Positions 1 through 10,241 are shown, counted from the first letter of the stretch. The stretch: DNA of 64,000 nt from Aeromonas sp. FDAARGOS 1405 (GCF_019048265.1 NZ_CP077311.1:248001-312000); one strand, 5' to 3'. Numbers and translations are program-made. Notes: generated from the sequence alone by a model not told the origin.

Positions 1-479
1 AAACACTGGAAGATGGCATTGTGCTCGCTGTCGATGGGCAGTAGCTCGGCGCCATGCTCGCGCACGGCCTCCATGAAGAAAGCACCGGACATTACCAGCG
101 CCTCCTTGTTGGCCAACAGAATGCGCTTGCCGGCGCGCACCGCAGCCATGGTCGGGGCCAGGCCTGCCGCACCAACGATGGCTGCCATCACGCTATGGGC
201 ATCGGGATGAGCGGCTACTTCGCACAGTGCTTGAGCACCACAAAGCACTCGGGTGGCACTGCCGTGCGCTTTCAGGCGGACAGTCAGTTCGCGGGCGGCA
301 TCCTCATCGACCATCACGGCAAAACGGGGAGAGAATTCGAGGCTATCCCGCAACATGGCATTCACGTTGCGGGCAGCGGTCAACGCCAGCACTTGCCAAC
401 TGCCCGGATTGTGGCGCAGCACCTTCAGGGTACTCTGACCGATGGAGCCGGAAGCCCCCAGAATAACCAGGTTGCGCAT
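1..479 (-). CDS. dxr: 1-deoxy-D-xylulose 5-phosphate reductoisomerase, N-terminal part
   Basis: This is the N-terminal 159 or so residues of IspC/Dxr, cut by the window edge. The enzyme converts DXP to 2-C-methyl-erythritol 4-phosphate with NADPH in the cytoplasmic MEP isoprenoid pathway. The N-terminal Rossmann motif [12 protein letters not shown] is visible, followed by the [12 protein letters not shown] stretch and a [11 protein letters not shown] segment (family substrate and metal region). The ATG shares one base with the stop of cdsA, so the two are translationally coupled. The order uppS-cdsA-dxr matches the usual gammaproteobacterial cluster, which links undecaprenyl, phospholipid and isoprenoid precursors. 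The rest of the protein lies outside the window. Confidence 0.95.
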   Translation of the reverse strand, partial: MRNLVILGASGSIGQSTLKVLRHNPGSWQVLALTAARNVNAMLRDSLEFSPRFAVMVDEDAARELTVRLKAHGSATRVLCGAQALCEVAAHPDAHSVMAAIVGAAGLAPTMAAVRAGKRILLANKEALVMSGAFFMEAVREHGAELLPIDSEHNAIFQC

Positions 480-1336
480 CAAAACTCCTGACTGAGTAGC
501 AGATAACTGAGGAGAAACACTGGCAGAGCAGCAGTCAGACTATCAATCCGATCTAGCACCCCACCATGACCTGGCAGCAGGGTGCCGGAGTCCTTGATGC
601 CCGCTTCACGCTTGAACATACTCTCGGTCAGATCGCCGAGTACCGAAGCAAGCACCGCCAGCAAGGAGCAGAACAGCACGATAACCATCTTGGCAGGAAC
701 AAACCCCATCCACCAGGTGACGCCGATGGCCAGCAGGCTGGCGGTAAAGAGCCCACCGCACATCCCTTCAATGGTTTTGCCCGGACTGACGGCCGGTGCC
801 AGCTTGTGTTTACCAAACGCCCTGCCAAAAAAATACGCGCCAGAATCTGCCGCCCAGACCAGCCCCATGACGAAGAGCAGGATCCAGGCTCCCATCATGG
901 GGTCATGGTAAAAGTTGTAACCACGAATGGCGACCAGCGACCAGAAGAAGGGAACCAGGGTCACCAGACCAAACAGGGACTTGAGCCAGATTGACTCCTT
1001 CCACAGCTTGGCGCTCTGGGGATAGCGCAGCACCAGCAGCAGACCCAGCAGCCACCAGCTTACCGCGGTCCAGAGCACGCCCATCACCAGCGGATGCAGA
1101 TGGGGAGTCCAGAGCTGCTCCACCGGCAACCAGAACAAGCTTGCCCCGAGCAGCAGGCAGAATACGATGGGTAACCATTGTTGCGGGGCGGCAGAGACAA
1201 AGCCGCTCCATTCACGGCTGGCCAGCAAAAAGACCAGCGCAGCCAACAGGGCAAAAAACTTCAATGGCAGAAAGAAAAGCGCCCCCAATACCAGGGGGAT
1301 CAACATCAAAGCAGTAATAATTCGTTGTTTTAGCAA
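479..1336 (-). CDS. cdsA: Phosphatidate cytidylyltransferase
   Basis: CdsA is an inner-membrane enzyme making CDP-diacylglycerol from CTP and phosphatidic acid, the branch point of phospholipid synthesis. The 285-residue product is the usual length, is very hydrophobic with about eight membrane segments, and carries the C-terminal CDP-alcohol synthase signature [13 protein letters not shown] followed by [11 protein letters not shown]. Translation appears to start at TTG (complement of 1334-1336), preceded by GAGG six bases away. The N-terminus MLKQRI matches the family and no better ATG exists. It lies 27 bases downstream of uppS and overlaps the dxr start by one base. Confidence 0.96.
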   Translation of the reverse strand: MLKQRIITALMLIPLVLGALFFLPLKFFALLAALVFLLASREWSGFVSAAPQQWLPIVFCLLLGASLFWLPVEQLWTPHLHPLVMGVLWTAVSWWLLGLLLVLRYPQSAKLWKESIWLKSLFGLVTLVPFFWSLVAIRGYNFYHDPMMGAWILLFVMGLVWAADSGAYFFGRAFGKHKLAPAVSPGKTIEGMCGGLFTASLLAIGVTWWMGFVPAKMVIVLFCSLLAVLASVLGDLTESMFKREAGIKDSGTLLPGHGGVLDRIDSLTAALPVFLLSYLLLSQEF

Positions 1337-1363
1337 AAGAAACCTCTCTCTTGGGAGCGGGGT

Positions 1364-2140
1364 TTAGCCGGTCTGCTGCTCGGCGATCAATTCCCGGATC
1401 TGTTCACCCGTGCAGCCGAAGCGGCGTTCGCGGGCAACAAAGGAGGCAACGGCCTCACTGAACTCGGCCTCGTTGAAATCGGGCCACAACACCGGGGTAA
1501 AGTAGAGCTCGGCATAGGCGAGCTGCCATAATACAAAGTTGCTGATGCGATGGTCACCACCGGTGCGGATCAACAGGTCCACGGGTGGCAGATCGGCCAT
1601 GCAAACCTCGCGGGTCAACATGGATTCATCAATGTCGTCAGCGGCCAGTTCACCGGCCGCCACTGCTTTAGCCAGCTTGCGGGCAGCCTGAGCGATATCC
1701 CACTGGCCACCATAGTTGGCCGCAATATTCAGGGTCAATCCCTTGTTATTGGCGGTCAAGGCTTCTGCCTTGGCAATTTTGGCCTGCAACCGCTCACTGA
1801 AGCGAGCAGTATCGCCAATTACCTTGAGCCGGATCCCGTGACTGTGAAGTTTGTTCACCTCACGGCCCAGCACGGTAACGAACAGTTCCATCAAAGCGCT
1901 GACCTCCCCTTCCGGGCGGCGCCAGTTCTCGCTGGAGAATGCAAACAGGGTCAATGCCTCGATTTTGGCGCGCGCAGCAAAGGTAACGGCCTCGCGCACT
2001 GACTTGACGCCAGCCTTATGACCATAAACCCGCATCTTGCCACGGTTCTGTGCCCAGCGACCATTGCCATCCATGATGATGGCGACGTGACGGGGTAAAG
2101 ACGAGTTGGCACAATCACCCAACGCAGCCAAAAGCGACAT
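1364..2140 (-). CDS. uppS: Undecaprenyl diphosphate synthase (cis-prenyltransferase)
   Basis: UppS condenses isopentenyl diphosphate onto farnesyl diphosphate to make C55 undecaprenyl diphosphate, the carrier for peptidoglycan and O-antigen. The 258-residue product shows the N-terminal substrate motif [10 protein letters not shown] and the C-terminal [11 protein letters not shown] and [11 protein letters not shown] signatures. I chose the ATG at 2140 because GGGAG lies six bases upstream. A longer in-frame start at 2161 lacks a ribosome binding site. The gene lies between frr and cdsA. A GC-rich stem-loop in the frr-uppS gap suggests partial termination upstream. Confidence 0.96.
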   Translation of the reverse strand: MSLLAALGDCANSSLPRHVAIIMDGNGRWAQNRGKMRVYGHKAGVKSVREAVTFAARAKIEALTLFAFSSENWRRPEGEVSALMELFVTVLGREVNKLHSHGIRLKVIGDTARFSERLQAKIAKAEALTANNKGLTLNIAANYGGQWDIAQAARKLAKAVAAGELAADDIDESMLTREVCMADLPPVDLLIRTGGDHRISNFVLWQLAYAELYFTPVLWPDFNEAEFSEAVASFVARERRFGCTGEQIRELIAEQQTG

Positions 2141-2162
2141 GGTTTTCTCCCACAAAGACAAA

Positions 2163-2191
2163 AGCGCCGTGCAGGGGCACTACACGGCGCT
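2163..2191 (-). terminator. Stem-loop terminator after frr
   Basis: A nine-base perfect stem (AGCGCCGTG / CACGGCGCT) encloses an eleven-base loop and is followed on the minus strand by TTTGTC. It sits in the frr-uppS gap and probably reduces readthrough from the ribosomal part of the cluster into uppS. Confidence 0.6.
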
Positions 2192-2212
2192 CGTAATATA
2201 CCTTTCAGGCGC

Positions 2213-2770
2213 TTAGATTTCCATTAGCTCCTTCTCCTTTGCAGCAAGGGCCTCATCGACCAGCTTGATGTAGGAGTCAGTCAGTTTCTGGATCTCTTCC
2301 TGGGCGCGACGGTCATCGTCTTCTGAGATCTCTTTCTCTTTCAGCAGCGCTTTCAGATCAGCGTTGGCATCGCGGCGAATGTTGCGCACGGCAACACGGG
2401 CATTTTCTGCTTCACCACGCACAACCTTGGTCAGGTCACGGCGACGCTCTTCAGTCAGCGGCGGCAGCGGCACCCGCAGGGACTGGCCATTGCTGGAGGG
2501 GTTCAGGCCCAGATCGGAGGTCAGGATCGCCTTCTCGACCGCCTGGATCATGGAACGGTCAAAGACGGAGATGGAGAGGGTGCGAGAATCTTCAGCCACG
2601 ACGTTGGCCAACTGTTTCAGCGGAGTGGCCGCACCGTAGTACTCAACCTGGATGCCGTCGAGCAGGCTCGGGTGAGCACGGCCAGTACGGATCTTGGACA
2701 TCTGGGTCTTGAGTGACTCGACACTCTTGCCCATGCGCTCCTTGGCGTCGTTTTTAATCTCGTTGATCAC
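2213..2770 (-). CDS. frr: Ribosome recycling factor
   Basis: Frr works with EF-G to split post-termination ribosomes. The 185-residue product has the family length and the [25 protein letters not shown] and [19 protein letters not shown] segments. The start codon is GTG (complement of 2768-2770) with AAGGA eight bases upstream. The sequence [13 protein letters not shown] fits the family N-terminus. It follows pyrH after a 48-base gap that contains a short GC hairpin (2792-2810). Confidence 0.97.
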   Translation of the reverse strand: MINEIKNDAKERMGKSVESLKTQMSKIRTGRAHPSLLDGIQVEYYGAATPLKQLANVVAEDSRTLSISVFDRSMIQAVEKAILTSDLGLNPSSNGQSLRVPLPPLTEERRRDLTKVVRGEAENARVAVRNIRRDANADLKALLKEKEISEDDDRRAQEEIQKLTDSYIKLVDEALAAKEKELMEI

Positions 2771-2818
2771 AGCGGTTTTCCTTTTGGCGAACGAGCCGCC
2801 ATGCGGCTCGCATCTATT

Positions 2819-3553
2819 TTATTTGCTGACGTAATGGATCAGGGTACCTTCCGGCTCACCCATGATAACCCGGCGCAGGGCGCCCGGCTTGTTCATGTTG
2901 AACACGCGGATCGGCAGATCGTGGTCACGTGCCAGAGTAAAGGCAGCAAGATCCATCACCTTGAGCTCTTTTTCAAGAACTTCATCATAACTCAATTCGT
3001 GGTACAGGACGGCATCCGGATTTTTGACCGGATCCTCGTTGTATACACCATCTACCTTGGTGGCTTTCAGCACCACGTCGGCTTCGATCTCGATCCCGCG
3101 CAGGCAGGCTGCCGAGTCGGTAGTAAAGAAGGGATTGCCAGTACCGGCAGAGAAGATCACTACCTTGCCAGCACGCAGCTGGCTGATTGCCTCGGCCCAA
3201 CTGTAGGAGTCACAGACCCCCTGGAGGGAGATAGCAGACATCAGACGGGCATTCACATAAGCACGATGCAGGGCATCACGCATGGCCAGACCGTTCATCA
3301 CGGTTGCCAGCATACCCATGTGGTCGCCCACCACGCGGTTCATGCCCGCCTTGGCAAGACCGGCACCACGGAACAGGTTGCCGCCACCGATGACCAGACC
3401 GACCTGAACACCCAGCTCAACCAGCTCTTTGATCTCTTGGGCCATCCGCTCCAGCACTGCCGGATCAATGCCGAAACCCTCGGATCCTTGCAGGGCTTCA
3501 CCACTCAACTTCAGAAGAACACGTCTGTATGCAGGTTTGGGATTGGTACTCAT
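2819..3553 (-). CDS. pyrH: UMP kinase
   Basis: PyrH phosphorylates UMP to UDP in the cytoplasm and is a hexameric amino-acid-kinase-fold enzyme, not a P-loop kinase. The 244-residue product shows the N-terminal [11 protein letters not shown] motif, the GGGNLFRG nucleotide-binding loop, [13 protein letters not shown] and the acceptor-site [19 protein letters not shown] region. AGGAA lies eight bases upstream of the ATG. It sits between tsf and frr, as in other gammaproteobacteria. A stem-loop in the tsf-pyrH gap (3577-3600) suggests that pyrH receives only part of the rpsB-tsf transcript. Confidence 0.97.
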   Translation of the reverse strand: MSTNPKPAYRRVLLKLSGEALQGSEGFGIDPAVLERMAQEIKELVELGVQVGLVIGGGNLFRGAGLAKAGMNRVVGDHMGMLATVMNGLAMRDALHRAYVNARLMSAISLQGVCDSYSWAEAISQLRAGKVVIFSAGTGNPFFTTDSAACLRGIEIEADVVLKATKVDGVYNEDPVKNPDAVLYHELSYDEVLEKELKVMDLAAFTLARDHDLPIRVFNMNKPGALRRVIMGEPEGTLIHYVSK

Positions 3554-3576
3554 GTCACTGATTCCTGGTCATATAA

Positions 3577-3600
3577 AGACCGCGACATAAGTCGCGGTCT
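3577..3600 (-). terminator. Terminator or attenuator after tsf
   Basis: A ten-base perfect stem (AGACCGCGAC / GTCGCGGTCT) with a four-base loop is followed on the minus strand by TTATAT. It lies between tsf and pyrH and probably ends most rpsB-tsf transcripts while letting some through. Confidence 0.65.
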
Positions 3601-3624
3601 GGGGAAACGGAAAAACCGGTTCGA

Positions 3625-4506
3625 TTAGGCCTTTTGAGCGGCCGCGATTTGAGCTGCCACTTCAGCAGCGAAATCGGTCTCTTGCTTCTCGATGCCCTCG
3701 CCCACTTCGAAACGGGTGAAGGAGACAACGTCAGCGCCTTCTTTCTTCAGCAGCTCGGCAACAGTCATGGAAGGATCTTTCACGAACGGCTGGCCAGTCA
3801 GGGAAACCTCACCGGTAAACTTCTTCATGCGACCTTCAACCATCTTCTCGGCGATCTCTTTCGGCTTGCCGGAGTTGATGGCGATGTCGATCTGGATTTC
3901 GCGCTCTTTGGCAACGACTTCAGCAGATACGTCTTCAGGCTTGACGAATTGCGGGCTGTTGGCAGCAACGTGCATGGCCAGATCTTTGGCCAGTTCGTCG
4001 GAACCACCGGTCAGCTTGGTGATAACACCGATGCGGGAACCGTGAACGTAGGTGCCCAGGTTGTCACCTTCAACCAGCATCACGCGACGCAGGTTCATGT
4101 TCTCACCGATCTTGGCGATCAGGTTGGTGATGGTCAGCTCGACGGATTCGCCGTTGCCGAAATCAGCGGCTTTCAGCGCGTCAACATCAGCGATCTTCTG
4201 GGTAGCAGCGATCTCGACGATCTTCTGACCCATGGCCAGGAAACCGGCATCCTTGGAAACGAAGTCAGTCTCGCAGTTCAGCTCGATCATGACAGCAACG
4301 TTGCCTTCGGTACGGGCGAAGATCACACCTTCAGCAGCGATACGGCCAGCTTTCTTGGCAGCTTTGGCCTGACCGGATTTACGCATGTTCTCGATGGCCA
4401 GCTCGATATCGCCGTTGGCCTCTTCCAGTGCTTTTTTGCAATCCATCATGCCAGCGGCGGTGCGCTCGCGCAGTTCTTTTACCAGGGCGGCAGAAATGTT
4501 TGCCAT
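3625..4506 (-). CDS. tsf: Elongation factor Ts
   Basis: EF-Ts is the guanine nucleotide exchange factor of EF-Tu. The 293-residue product opens with the UBA-like domain [16 protein letters not shown], then GMMDCKKAL, and carries the TDFVSKD motif that contacts EF-Tu and the family C-terminal segment with GEGIEK. I placed the start at the ATG at 4506, which gives the canonical MANI N-terminus. Fifteen further in-frame residues upstream look like leader. It is the second gene of the rpsB-tsf unit, with a stem-loop in the 104-base spacer. Confidence 0.97.
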   Translation of the reverse strand: MANISAALVKELRERTAAGMMDCKKALEEANGDIELAIENMRKSGQAKAAKKAGRIAAEGVIFARTEGNVAVMIELNCETDFVSKDAGFLAMGQKIVEIAATQKIADVDALKAADFGNGESVELTITNLIAKIGENMNLRRVMLVEGDNLGTYVHGSRIGVITKLTGGSDELAKDLAMHVAANSPQFVKPEDVSAEVVAKEREIQIDIAINSGKPKEIAEKMVEGRMKKFTGEVSLTGQPFVKDPSMTVAELLKKEGADVVSFTRFEVGEGIEKQETDFAAEVAAQIAAAQKA

Positions 4507-4540
4507 GTCCAGTATCCTCGGTCTTGAATTGACAAGAAAC

Positions 4541-4559
4541 AGGGGCCACAAGGGCCCCT
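4541..4559 (-). terminator. Stem-loop in the rpsB-tsf spacer
   Basis: A seven-base GC-rich stem (AGGGGCC / GGCCCCT) with a short loop is followed on the minus strand by GTTTCTT. It probably attenuates transcription or stabilises the rpsB mRNA end, tuning the EF-Ts to S2 ratio. The U-run is weak, so full termination is unlikely. Confidence 0.45.
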
Positions 4560-4610
4560 GCTAACCAATTACATCAGCTTGGTTAATAAGGGCTTTGCAG
4601 ACCTTATCAA

Positions 4611-5339
4611 TTACTCAGCTTCAACGAAGCCATCTTGTTCGGCTTGAACAACGATGTCCTGCTCGCGAGCTTCCAGTACGGTGTCAGCAGCAGCATTCAG
4701 GTACAGCTGTACGGCACGGATAGCGTCGTCGTTACCCGGGATGACATAGTCAACGCCGTCCGGGTTGGAGTTGGTATCAACGATGGAAACTACCGGGATA
4801 CCCAGGTTGTTGGCTTCTTTGATAGCGATGTGCTCGTGGTCTGCATCGACAACGAACAGAACGTCAGGCAGGCCGCCCATGTTCTTGATACCACCCAGGC
4901 TCTTCTCCAGCTTTTCCATTTCGCGAGTACGCATCAGCGCCTCTTTCTTGGTCAGCTTGTCGAAGGTACCGTCCTGGCTCTGGGTTTCCAGATCTTTCAG
5001 GCGCTTGATGGACTGACGAACGGTTTTCCAGTTGGTCAGCATGCCGCCCAGCCAGCGGTGGTTAACATAGAACTGGTCGCAACGCTCAGCGGCTTCTTTT
5101 ACGGCTTCAGACGCGGCACGCTTGGTACCTACGAACAGTACCTTGCCTTTCTTGGCAGCTACGGAGCTGATGAAGTTCATGGCATCGTCAAACATCGGAA
5201 CGGTTTTTTCCAGGTTGATGATGTGAACTTTGCTGCGGGCACCGAAGATGTAGGATTTCATTTTCGGGTTCCAGTAACGAGTCTGGTGACCGAAGTGAAC
5301 GCCGGCTTGCAGCATGTCGCGCATAGAAACTTTAGCCAT
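4611..5339 (-). CDS. rpsB: 30S ribosomal protein S2
   Basis: S2 is a small-subunit protein that assembles late. The 242-residue product starts [20 protein letters not shown], the family N-terminus, and includes [25 protein letters not shown] and [12 protein letters not shown]. The ATG at 5339 has GAGG six bases upstream. An in-frame upstream extension to 5375 is leader. The long 5' leader and GC discriminator at the promoter fit stringent control and autogenous control by S2, as known for this operon in E. coli. Confidence 0.98.
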   Translation of the reverse strand: MAKVSMRDMLQAGVHFGHQTRYWNPKMKSYIFGARSKVHIINLEKTVPMFDDAMNFISSVAAKKGKVLFVGTKRAASEAVKEAAERCDQFYVNHRWLGGMLTNWKTVRQSIKRLKDLETQSQDGTFDKLTKKEALMRTREMEKLEKSLGGIKNMGGLPDVLFVVDADHEHIAIKEANNLGIPVVSIVDTNSNPDGVDYVIPGNDDAIRAVQLYLNAAADTVLEAREQDIVVQAEQDGFVEAE

Positions 5340-5475
5340 TTTATACCTCTGTATTGGGGTTAGGCCTCCACACATCCCATATAACCGACCCGTTAAGGCA
5401 CCCCGGCATATGTGTCGATGTGTGTGTGTTGTTTAAGTAAGGGTGATGAAATGGTGGACGCAAGTTCCCCATTCC
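5340..5475 (-). ncRNA. Probable rpsB 5' leader (t44/S2 leader type)
   Basis: About 136 bases separate the predicted rpsB transcription start from the ATG, and no credible gene lies here. In E. coli the same map-rpsB interval yields the t44/tff RNA, now seen as the autoregulatory S2 leader. I infer the same from position and length. I did not match the structure base by base. Confidence 0.45.
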
Positions 5476-5511
5476 GGCGCGCTTTATACCATAACTTTGT
5501 TCCGGACACCA
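5476..5511 (-). promoter_or_regulatory. Predicted rpsB promoter
   Basis: On the minus strand a TATAAA -10 box (5483-5488) is followed at once by GCGCGCC, a GC-rich discriminator typical of promoters under stringent (ppGpp/DksA) control. The -35 element 17 bases upstream (TGGTGT) is weak. Confidence 0.45.
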
Positions 5512-5579
5512 CCGGCCGACACTCTAAACAGGTGTAAATCTGGATCCCTCCAAAGGAGGTTGCGACTGCCATTTGACGC

Positions 5580-5595
5580 TGTGATGACAATCACA
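5580..5595. promoter_or_regulatory. Consensus CRP site between rpsB and map
   Basis: TGTGATGACAATCACA matches the TGTGA-N6-TCACA consensus at all ten positions. It lies about 111 bases upstream of the predicted rpsB start point (minus) and 132 bases upstream of the map ATG (plus). A possible -10 (GATAAA or TAAAAT, 5618-5625) would place the site near -42 to -45 of a map promoter, compatible with class II activation. Which gene it serves is not settled. Confidence 0.6.
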
Positions 5596-5711
5596 CTGGA
5601 AGTACGCGGGGGTTGCGGATAAAATTTTGGCCTGATTGCAAACGCATCTATTTTTCATTACCTGTCCTGTCCGCCCTCGCAGGCCCAGCGGCAGGCCGCA
5701 AGAGAGATCCC

Positions 5712-6500
5712 ATGTCCATTAAAATCAAGACACCGGAAGAGATTGAAAAGATGCGCGTTGCCGGCCAATTGGCCGCCGATGTGCTGGTCATGATTGCGCC
5801 CCACGTCAAAGCTGGCGTCACCACTGACGAACTGAACACCCTTTGCCACAACTACATCGTCGATGTGCAGCAAGCAATCCCGGCTCCACTCAACTACCAC
5901 GGTTTCCCGAAATCCATCTGCACCTCGGTGAACGATGTGATCTGCCACGGCATCCCGAACCACAAGAAGTTGCGTGATGGCGACATCATCAACCTCGACA
6001 TCACCGTCATCAAGGATGGCTACCACGGCGACACCTCCGCCATGTTCATCGTGGGCGAGACCACCCCGCTGCGCCGTCAGCTCTGCAAGGTTGCGCAAGA
6101 GAGCCTCTACGCCGCCATCAAGAAGGTGCGTCCGGGCGCCTGTATTACCGAGATTGGCGCCGTAATCCAGCCCATCGTCGAGAAGGCAGGTTTCTCCGTG
6201 GTGCGTGACTACTGCGGTCACGGCATCGGAGCCGAGTTCCACGAAGAGCCGCAGATCCTCCACTACCGCAACAGCGGCAAGCAGGAGCTGAAAGCGGGCA
6301 TGTGCTTCACTATCGAGCCGATGGTCAACAGCAAAAAGTACCACTGCAAGGTCAATCCGAAAGATGGCTGGACCGTGACTACCAAGGATGGCGGCGACTC
6401 CGCCCAGTGGGAACACACCCTGCTGGTGACCGAGGATGGTTGCGAGGTGCTCACCCTGCGCCCGGACGACACTATCGACCGCTTCATCAAACACAGCTAA
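5712..6500 (+). CDS. map: Type I methionine aminopeptidase
   Basis: Map removes the initiator methionine from nascent proteins with small second residues. It is a cytoplasmic dinuclear metal enzyme. The 262-residue product matches the E. coli length. The five metal ligands are recognisable: Asp in IINLDIT, Asp in YHGDTS, His in CGHGIG, Glu in FTIEPM and Glu in QWEHT. The start is the ATG at 5712 (MSIKIKTPEEIEKM). The longer in-frame version from 5613 has an atypical extension. It is divergent from rpsB and ends at a strong terminator before glnD. Confidence 0.96.
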   Translation: MSIKIKTPEEIEKMRVAGQLAADVLVMIAPHVKAGVTTDELNTLCHNYIVDVQQAIPAPLNYHGFPKSICTSVNDVICHGIPNHKKLRDGDIINLDITVIKDGYHGDTSAMFIVGETTPLRRQLCKVAQESLYAAIKKVRPGACITEIGAVIQPIVEKAGFSVVRDYCGHGIGAEFHEEPQILHYRNSGKQELKAGMCFTIEPMVNSKKYHCKVNPKDGWTVTTKDGGDSAQWEHTLLVTEDGCEVLTLRPDDTIDRFIKHS

Positions 6501-6507
6501 CATCGAA

Positions 6508-6539
6508 CCCCGGCCCTTGTGAAAAGCGCCGGGGTTTTT
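6508..6539 (+). terminator. Rho-independent terminator after map
   Basis: CCCCGGC and GCCGGGG form a seven-base stem that is followed directly by TTTTT. It separates map from glnD. Confidence 0.8.
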
Positions 6540-6585
6540 ACTGCCTGTTTCAGCCAGATGCCTGCCACTTTGTGTGTGAGATGCC

Positions 6586-9222
6586 ATGGACGCCAGCCTG
6601 CTTTCCCCTCATCTGTTACCCGACGACCAACTCACCCGCGATAACTGCAAAGAGTACCTGAGTCGCTTTCTCGGCTGGCTGCATGCCCGTTTTGATGCCG
6701 GTGACAACATCATCGAGCTGGTCGCTACCCGCTCCGAATATATGGATCAGCTGCTCTGCCGGTTGTGGCAGAAGTTTGGCTTCGACAAGAGTGACCTCAC
6801 CCTCATCGCGGTGGGCGGTTATGGCCGCGGCGAGCTGCACCCCCACTCCGATATCGACCTGCTGATCCTCTATGACGGCGACGAACTGGACGAAGTGTTG
6901 GGACTACGCATTGGCGAGTTCATCACCCTGTTGTGGGATCTCAAGCTGGAGGTGGGTCAGGCGGTGCGCAACGTGGCGGAGTGCATCGAGCAGGGCAAGG
7001 CCGACATCACGGTCGCCACTAACCTCATTGAGGCGCGCTACATCACCGGCCGCAAGGAGGGATTCCTGCAGCTCAAGGAGGCGACCGGCCCCCAGCACTT
7101 TTGGCCGAGCGAAGCCTTCTTTCGCGCCAAGCGCCAGGAGCAGGCGGAGCGGCACCAGCAGTTTCTCGGTACCGCCTACAAGCTGGAGCCGGATCTCAAG
7201 TGCAATCCGGGCGGCCTGCGCGATATCCAGACCCTCGCCTGGGTCACCCGTCGCCACTTTGGCGCTACCACCTTGTTCGAGATGACCAGCCACGGCTTTC
7301 TCAACCGCGCCGAGTACCGCGAGTTGCTCGACTGCCAGAATTTCCTCTGGAAGGTGCGCTTTGCCCTGCATATGGCCATCAACAAAGGGGACAACCGCCT
7401 GCTGTTCGATCGCCAGCGCACCGTAGCCCAGATGTTGGGCTTCGAGGGGGAAGGCAACACCTCGGTCGAGCAGATGATGAAGCGCTTCTACCAGACGGTG
7501 CGGCGGGTCTCCGAGCTCAACGAGATGCTGCTGCAGCTGTTTGACGAAGCGATCCTCGGCAACACCGCCATGGATGTACGCCGCCTCTCCAATGAGTTCC
7601 AGCTCCGTGGCCGCCTCATCGATGCGGTGGATGCGGAGCTGTTTACCCGTGAACCGGCCGCCATCCTGCGCCTTTTTTATCAGATGGCCCAGCATCCCGA
7701 GATTGCGGGCATCCACTCGGCCACCCTGCGCCAACTGCGCGAGGCGCGCCGCAAACTGAACTGCTGGTTGCAGGAGTTGCCCGACTGCCGTCGCCTGTTT
7801 ATGGCGCTGCTGCGCCACCCAAACGGCATCGGGCTGCCGCTGACCCTGATGCACAAGTACGGCATTCTGGCGGCCTATCTGCCGCAATGGAACCTCATCG
7901 TCGGCCAGATGCAGTTCGACATGTTCCACGCCTACACGGTGGATGAGCACACCCACCGGCTGCTCAAGAACATTCACGGCTTTCCCAACCCGGCCAACCG
8001 CCAGAGCCACCCGCTCTGCCACGAGGTGTTCACACGACTGCGCAAACCGGAGCTGCTCAGCATCGCTGCCCTGTTCCACGATATCGCCAAGGGGCGGCGT
8101 GGCGATCACTCCGAACTTGGCGCCGTCGATGCACTGGAGTTCTGCCAGCTGCACGGCCTCGATCGCTACGAGAGCCGGCTGGTCGCCTGGCTGGTGCGCC
8201 ACCATCTGCTGATGTCGGTCACCGCCCAGCGCCGCGATATCTATGACCCTGACGTTGTCACCGACTTTGCCCAGAAGGTGCGCGACGAGCAGCATCTCGA
8301 CCTGCTCTACTGCCTCACCGTGGCCGATATCTGCGCCACCAACGACACCCTGTGGAACGACTGGAAGGGCACCCTGCTGCGCGAGCTCTACTTCGCTACC
8401 CAGAAGGCGCTGCGCCAGGGGTTGGAGAACCCGCCCGACATGCGGCTGCGCATTCGCGAAAACCAGCGTCAGGCCAAGCAACTGCTGGCGCAACGGGATG
8501 TATCGGAAGAGGCGATCAATCGGCTCTGGGCCGATTTCAAAGCCGACTACTTCCTGCGTCACAGCCCGGAACAGATCGCCTGGCACTGCCGCCACATCAT
8601 CGAGCATGGCGACAACCCGGCGCCGTTGGTGCTGATCGGCAAACACCCGACCCGCGGTGGCAGTGAGGTGTTCATCTACTGCCGCGACACGCCGAACCTG
8701 TTTGCCACCGTCGCCTCGGCGCTGGATCAGAAGAACCTCAACATCCACGACGCCCAGATCATGAACTCGCGCAGCAACTTCGTGCTCGATACCTTTGTAG
8801 TGCTTGAGCCCAATGGCGAACCCATCAGTCCCAACCGCACCGCCACCATCAAGAAGGCGCTGGAGAAGGCGCTGCAGGAGCCGGGCAAGCTGGTGCTGCG
8901 CAACAAGCCACTGTCACGGCGCCACCGCCAGTTCAGCGTGCCGACCCGGGTCGTTTTTCTGCCGCACAAGGGGGAGAGCCGCCACACCCTGATGGAGCTG
9001 ACCGCCCTCGATACTCCCGGCCTGCTGGCGCGGATCGGCGCGGTATTCCAGCAGTGTGGCCTGTCGCTGCACGCCGCCAAGATCGCCACCTTTGGCGAAC
9101 GGGTCGAGGACTTTTTCAGTCTGACCAGCCTCGATGGCGAGCCATTGACACCGGAGCAACAACTGCAGCTGGAAGAGCGGCTGGTGCATCAGCTCAATCC
9201 GCAGCAATTTGCTATGGAGTGA
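6586..9222 (+). CDS. glnD: Bifunctional uridylyltransferase / uridylyl-removing enzyme
   Basis: GlnD is the glutamine sensor of nitrogen control. It uridylylates PII proteins when glutamine is low and removes UMP when it is high. The 878-residue product has four expected parts: an N-terminal nucleotidyltransferase domain with GGYGRGELHPHSDID, a helical linker, a central HD phosphohydrolase domain with LFHDIAKGRRGDHSELG, and two C-terminal ACT domains (beginning near FIYCRDTPNLFATV and LTALDTPGLLARIG). Length and order are those of the E. coli enzyme (about 890). The gene lies between map and dapD, as in E. coli. Confidence 0.97.
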   Translation: MDASLLSPHLLPDDQLTRDNCKEYLSRFLGWLHARFDAGDNIIELVATRSEYMDQLLCRLWQKFGFDKSDLTLIAVGGYGRGELHPHSDIDLLILYDGDELDEVLGLRIGEFITLLWDLKLEVGQAVRNVAECIEQGKADITVATNLIEARYITGRKEGFLQLKEATGPQHFWPSEAFFRAKRQEQAERHQQFLGTAYKLEPDLKCNPGGLRDIQTLAWVTRRHFGATTLFEMTSHGFLNRAEYRELLDCQNFLWKVRFALHMAINKGDNRLLFDRQRTVAQMLGFEGEGNTSVEQMMKRFYQTVRRVSELNEMLLQLFDEAILGNTAMDVRRLSNEFQLRGRLIDAVDAELFTREPAAILRLFYQMAQHPEIAGIHSATLRQLREARRKLNCWLQELPDCRRLFMALLRHPNGIGLPLTLMHKYGILAAYLPQWNLIVGQMQFDMFHAYTVDEHTHRLLKNIHGFPNPANRQSHPLCHEVFTRLRKPELLSIAALFHDIAKGRRGDHSELGAVDALEFCQLHGLDRYESRLVAWLVRHHLLMSVTAQRRDIYDPDVVTDFAQKVRDEQHLDLLYCLTVADICATNDTLWNDWKGTLLRELYFATQKALRQGLENPPDMRLRIRENQRQAKQLLAQRDVSEEAINRLWADFKADYFLRHSPEQIAWHCRHIIEHGDNPAPLVLIGKHPTRGGSEVFIYCRDTPNLFATVASALDQKNLNIHDAQIMNSRSNFVLDTFVVLEPNGEPISPNRTATIKKALEKALQEPGKLVLRNKPLSRRHRQFSVPTRVVFLPHKGESRHTLMELTALDTPGLLARIGAVFQQCGLSLHAAKIATFGERVEDFFSLTSLDGEPLTPEQQLQLEERLVHQLNPQQFAME

Positions 9223-9395
9223 GTGCGATCTGATTCAAAAGAGGCTGTTTTCACCTCCGTTTTCCCATACCAAACAAATGGTTGGCTGAGAAATATGAAA
9301 GAAATGGTCGCTGGCCGGAAGAATTCCGGTCAGCCACTTAAAAACAGTCGGAAAAGTGTGATACAACAAACAGAATTTTTTAAAGGAAACCTGTC

Positions 9396-10223
9396 ATGAC
9401 CGAGTTGCAACAGATCATTGAAGCGGCCTTCGAGCGCCGCGACACCATTACCCCGAGCACTGTGGACAGCGCTACCAAATCCGCCATCCTGCAAGTCATC
9501 GAGCTGCTGGACTCCGGCAAGGCCCGGGTTGCCGAGAAGATCGCCGGTGAGTGGGTTGTTCATCAGTGGCTGAAGAAGGCGGTACTGCTCTCGTTCCGTA
9601 TCAACGACAACGGCATCATCAAGGGCGACGACGCCCAATATTACGACAAGGTTCCCCTCAAGTTCTCCAACTACACCGAAGAGCAGTTCAAGGCTGCCGG
9701 TGTACGCGTGGTACCGCCGGCGACCGCTCGCAAAGGCTCCTTCATCGCGCCCAACACTGTGCTGATGCCCTCCTACGTCAATATCGGCGCCTACGTTGAC
9801 GAAGGCACCATGGTCGACACCTGGGCCACCGTGGGCTCCTGCGCCCAGATCGGTAAAAACGTGCACCTTTCCGGCGGCGTCGGCATTGGTGGCGTATTGG
9901 AGCCGCTGCAGGCAAACCCCACCATCATCGAAGACAACTGCTTTATCGGTGCTCGCTCCGAAGTGGTTGAAGGGGTGATCGTCGAGGAAGGTTCCGTCAT
10001 CTCCATGGGCGTCTTCATCGGCCAGTCCACCCGAATCTATGACCGCGAAACCGGCGAGATCCACTACGGCCGCGTACCGGCTGGCTCCGTAGTCGTCTCC
10101 GGCTCCCTGCCATCCAAATGCGGCAAATACAGCCTCTACGCGGCGGTGATCGTCAAGAAGGTCGATGCCAAGACTCGCGCCAAAGTCGGCATCAACGCCC
10201 TGCTGCGCTCCATCGACGAGTAA
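9396..10223 (+). CDS. dapD: Tetrahydrodipicolinate N-succinyltransferase
   Basis: DapD transfers succinyl from succinyl-CoA to tetrahydrodipicolinate in the lysine/diaminopimelate pathway, which also feeds peptidoglycan. The 275-residue product is full length. It has a helical N-terminus, a left-handed beta-helix of hexapeptide repeats ([20 protein letters not shown] and onward) and the C-terminal [20 protein letters not shown] segment. AAGGA precedes the ATG at 9396. The 173-base gap after glnD holds an imperfect inverted repeat (9310-9334), so dapD probably has its own promoter. Confidence 0.97.
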   Translation: MTELQQIIEAAFERRDTITPSTVDSATKSAILQVIELLDSGKARVAEKIAGEWVVHQWLKKAVLLSFRINDNGIIKGDDAQYYDKVPLKFSNYTEEQFKAAGVRVVPPATARKGSFIAPNTVLMPSYVNIGAYVDEGTMVDTWATVGSCAQIGKNVHLSGGVGIGGVLEPLQANPTIIEDNCFIGARSEVVEGVIVEEGSVISMGVFIGQSTRIYDRETGEIHYGRVPAGSVVVSGSLPSKCGKYSLYAAVIVKKVDAKTRAKVGINALLRSIDE

Positions 10224-10241
10224 TCAGCATTGCTGTGATGA

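Noticed and set aside
5393..5590. A 65-residue frame in the rpsB leader
   Set aside because: It spans the rpsB promoter and leader and resembles no protein.
6904..8748. A 614-residue minus-strand open frame
   Set aside because: Antisense to glnD, whose domains are unmistakable. The frame has no ribosome site or recognisable domain.
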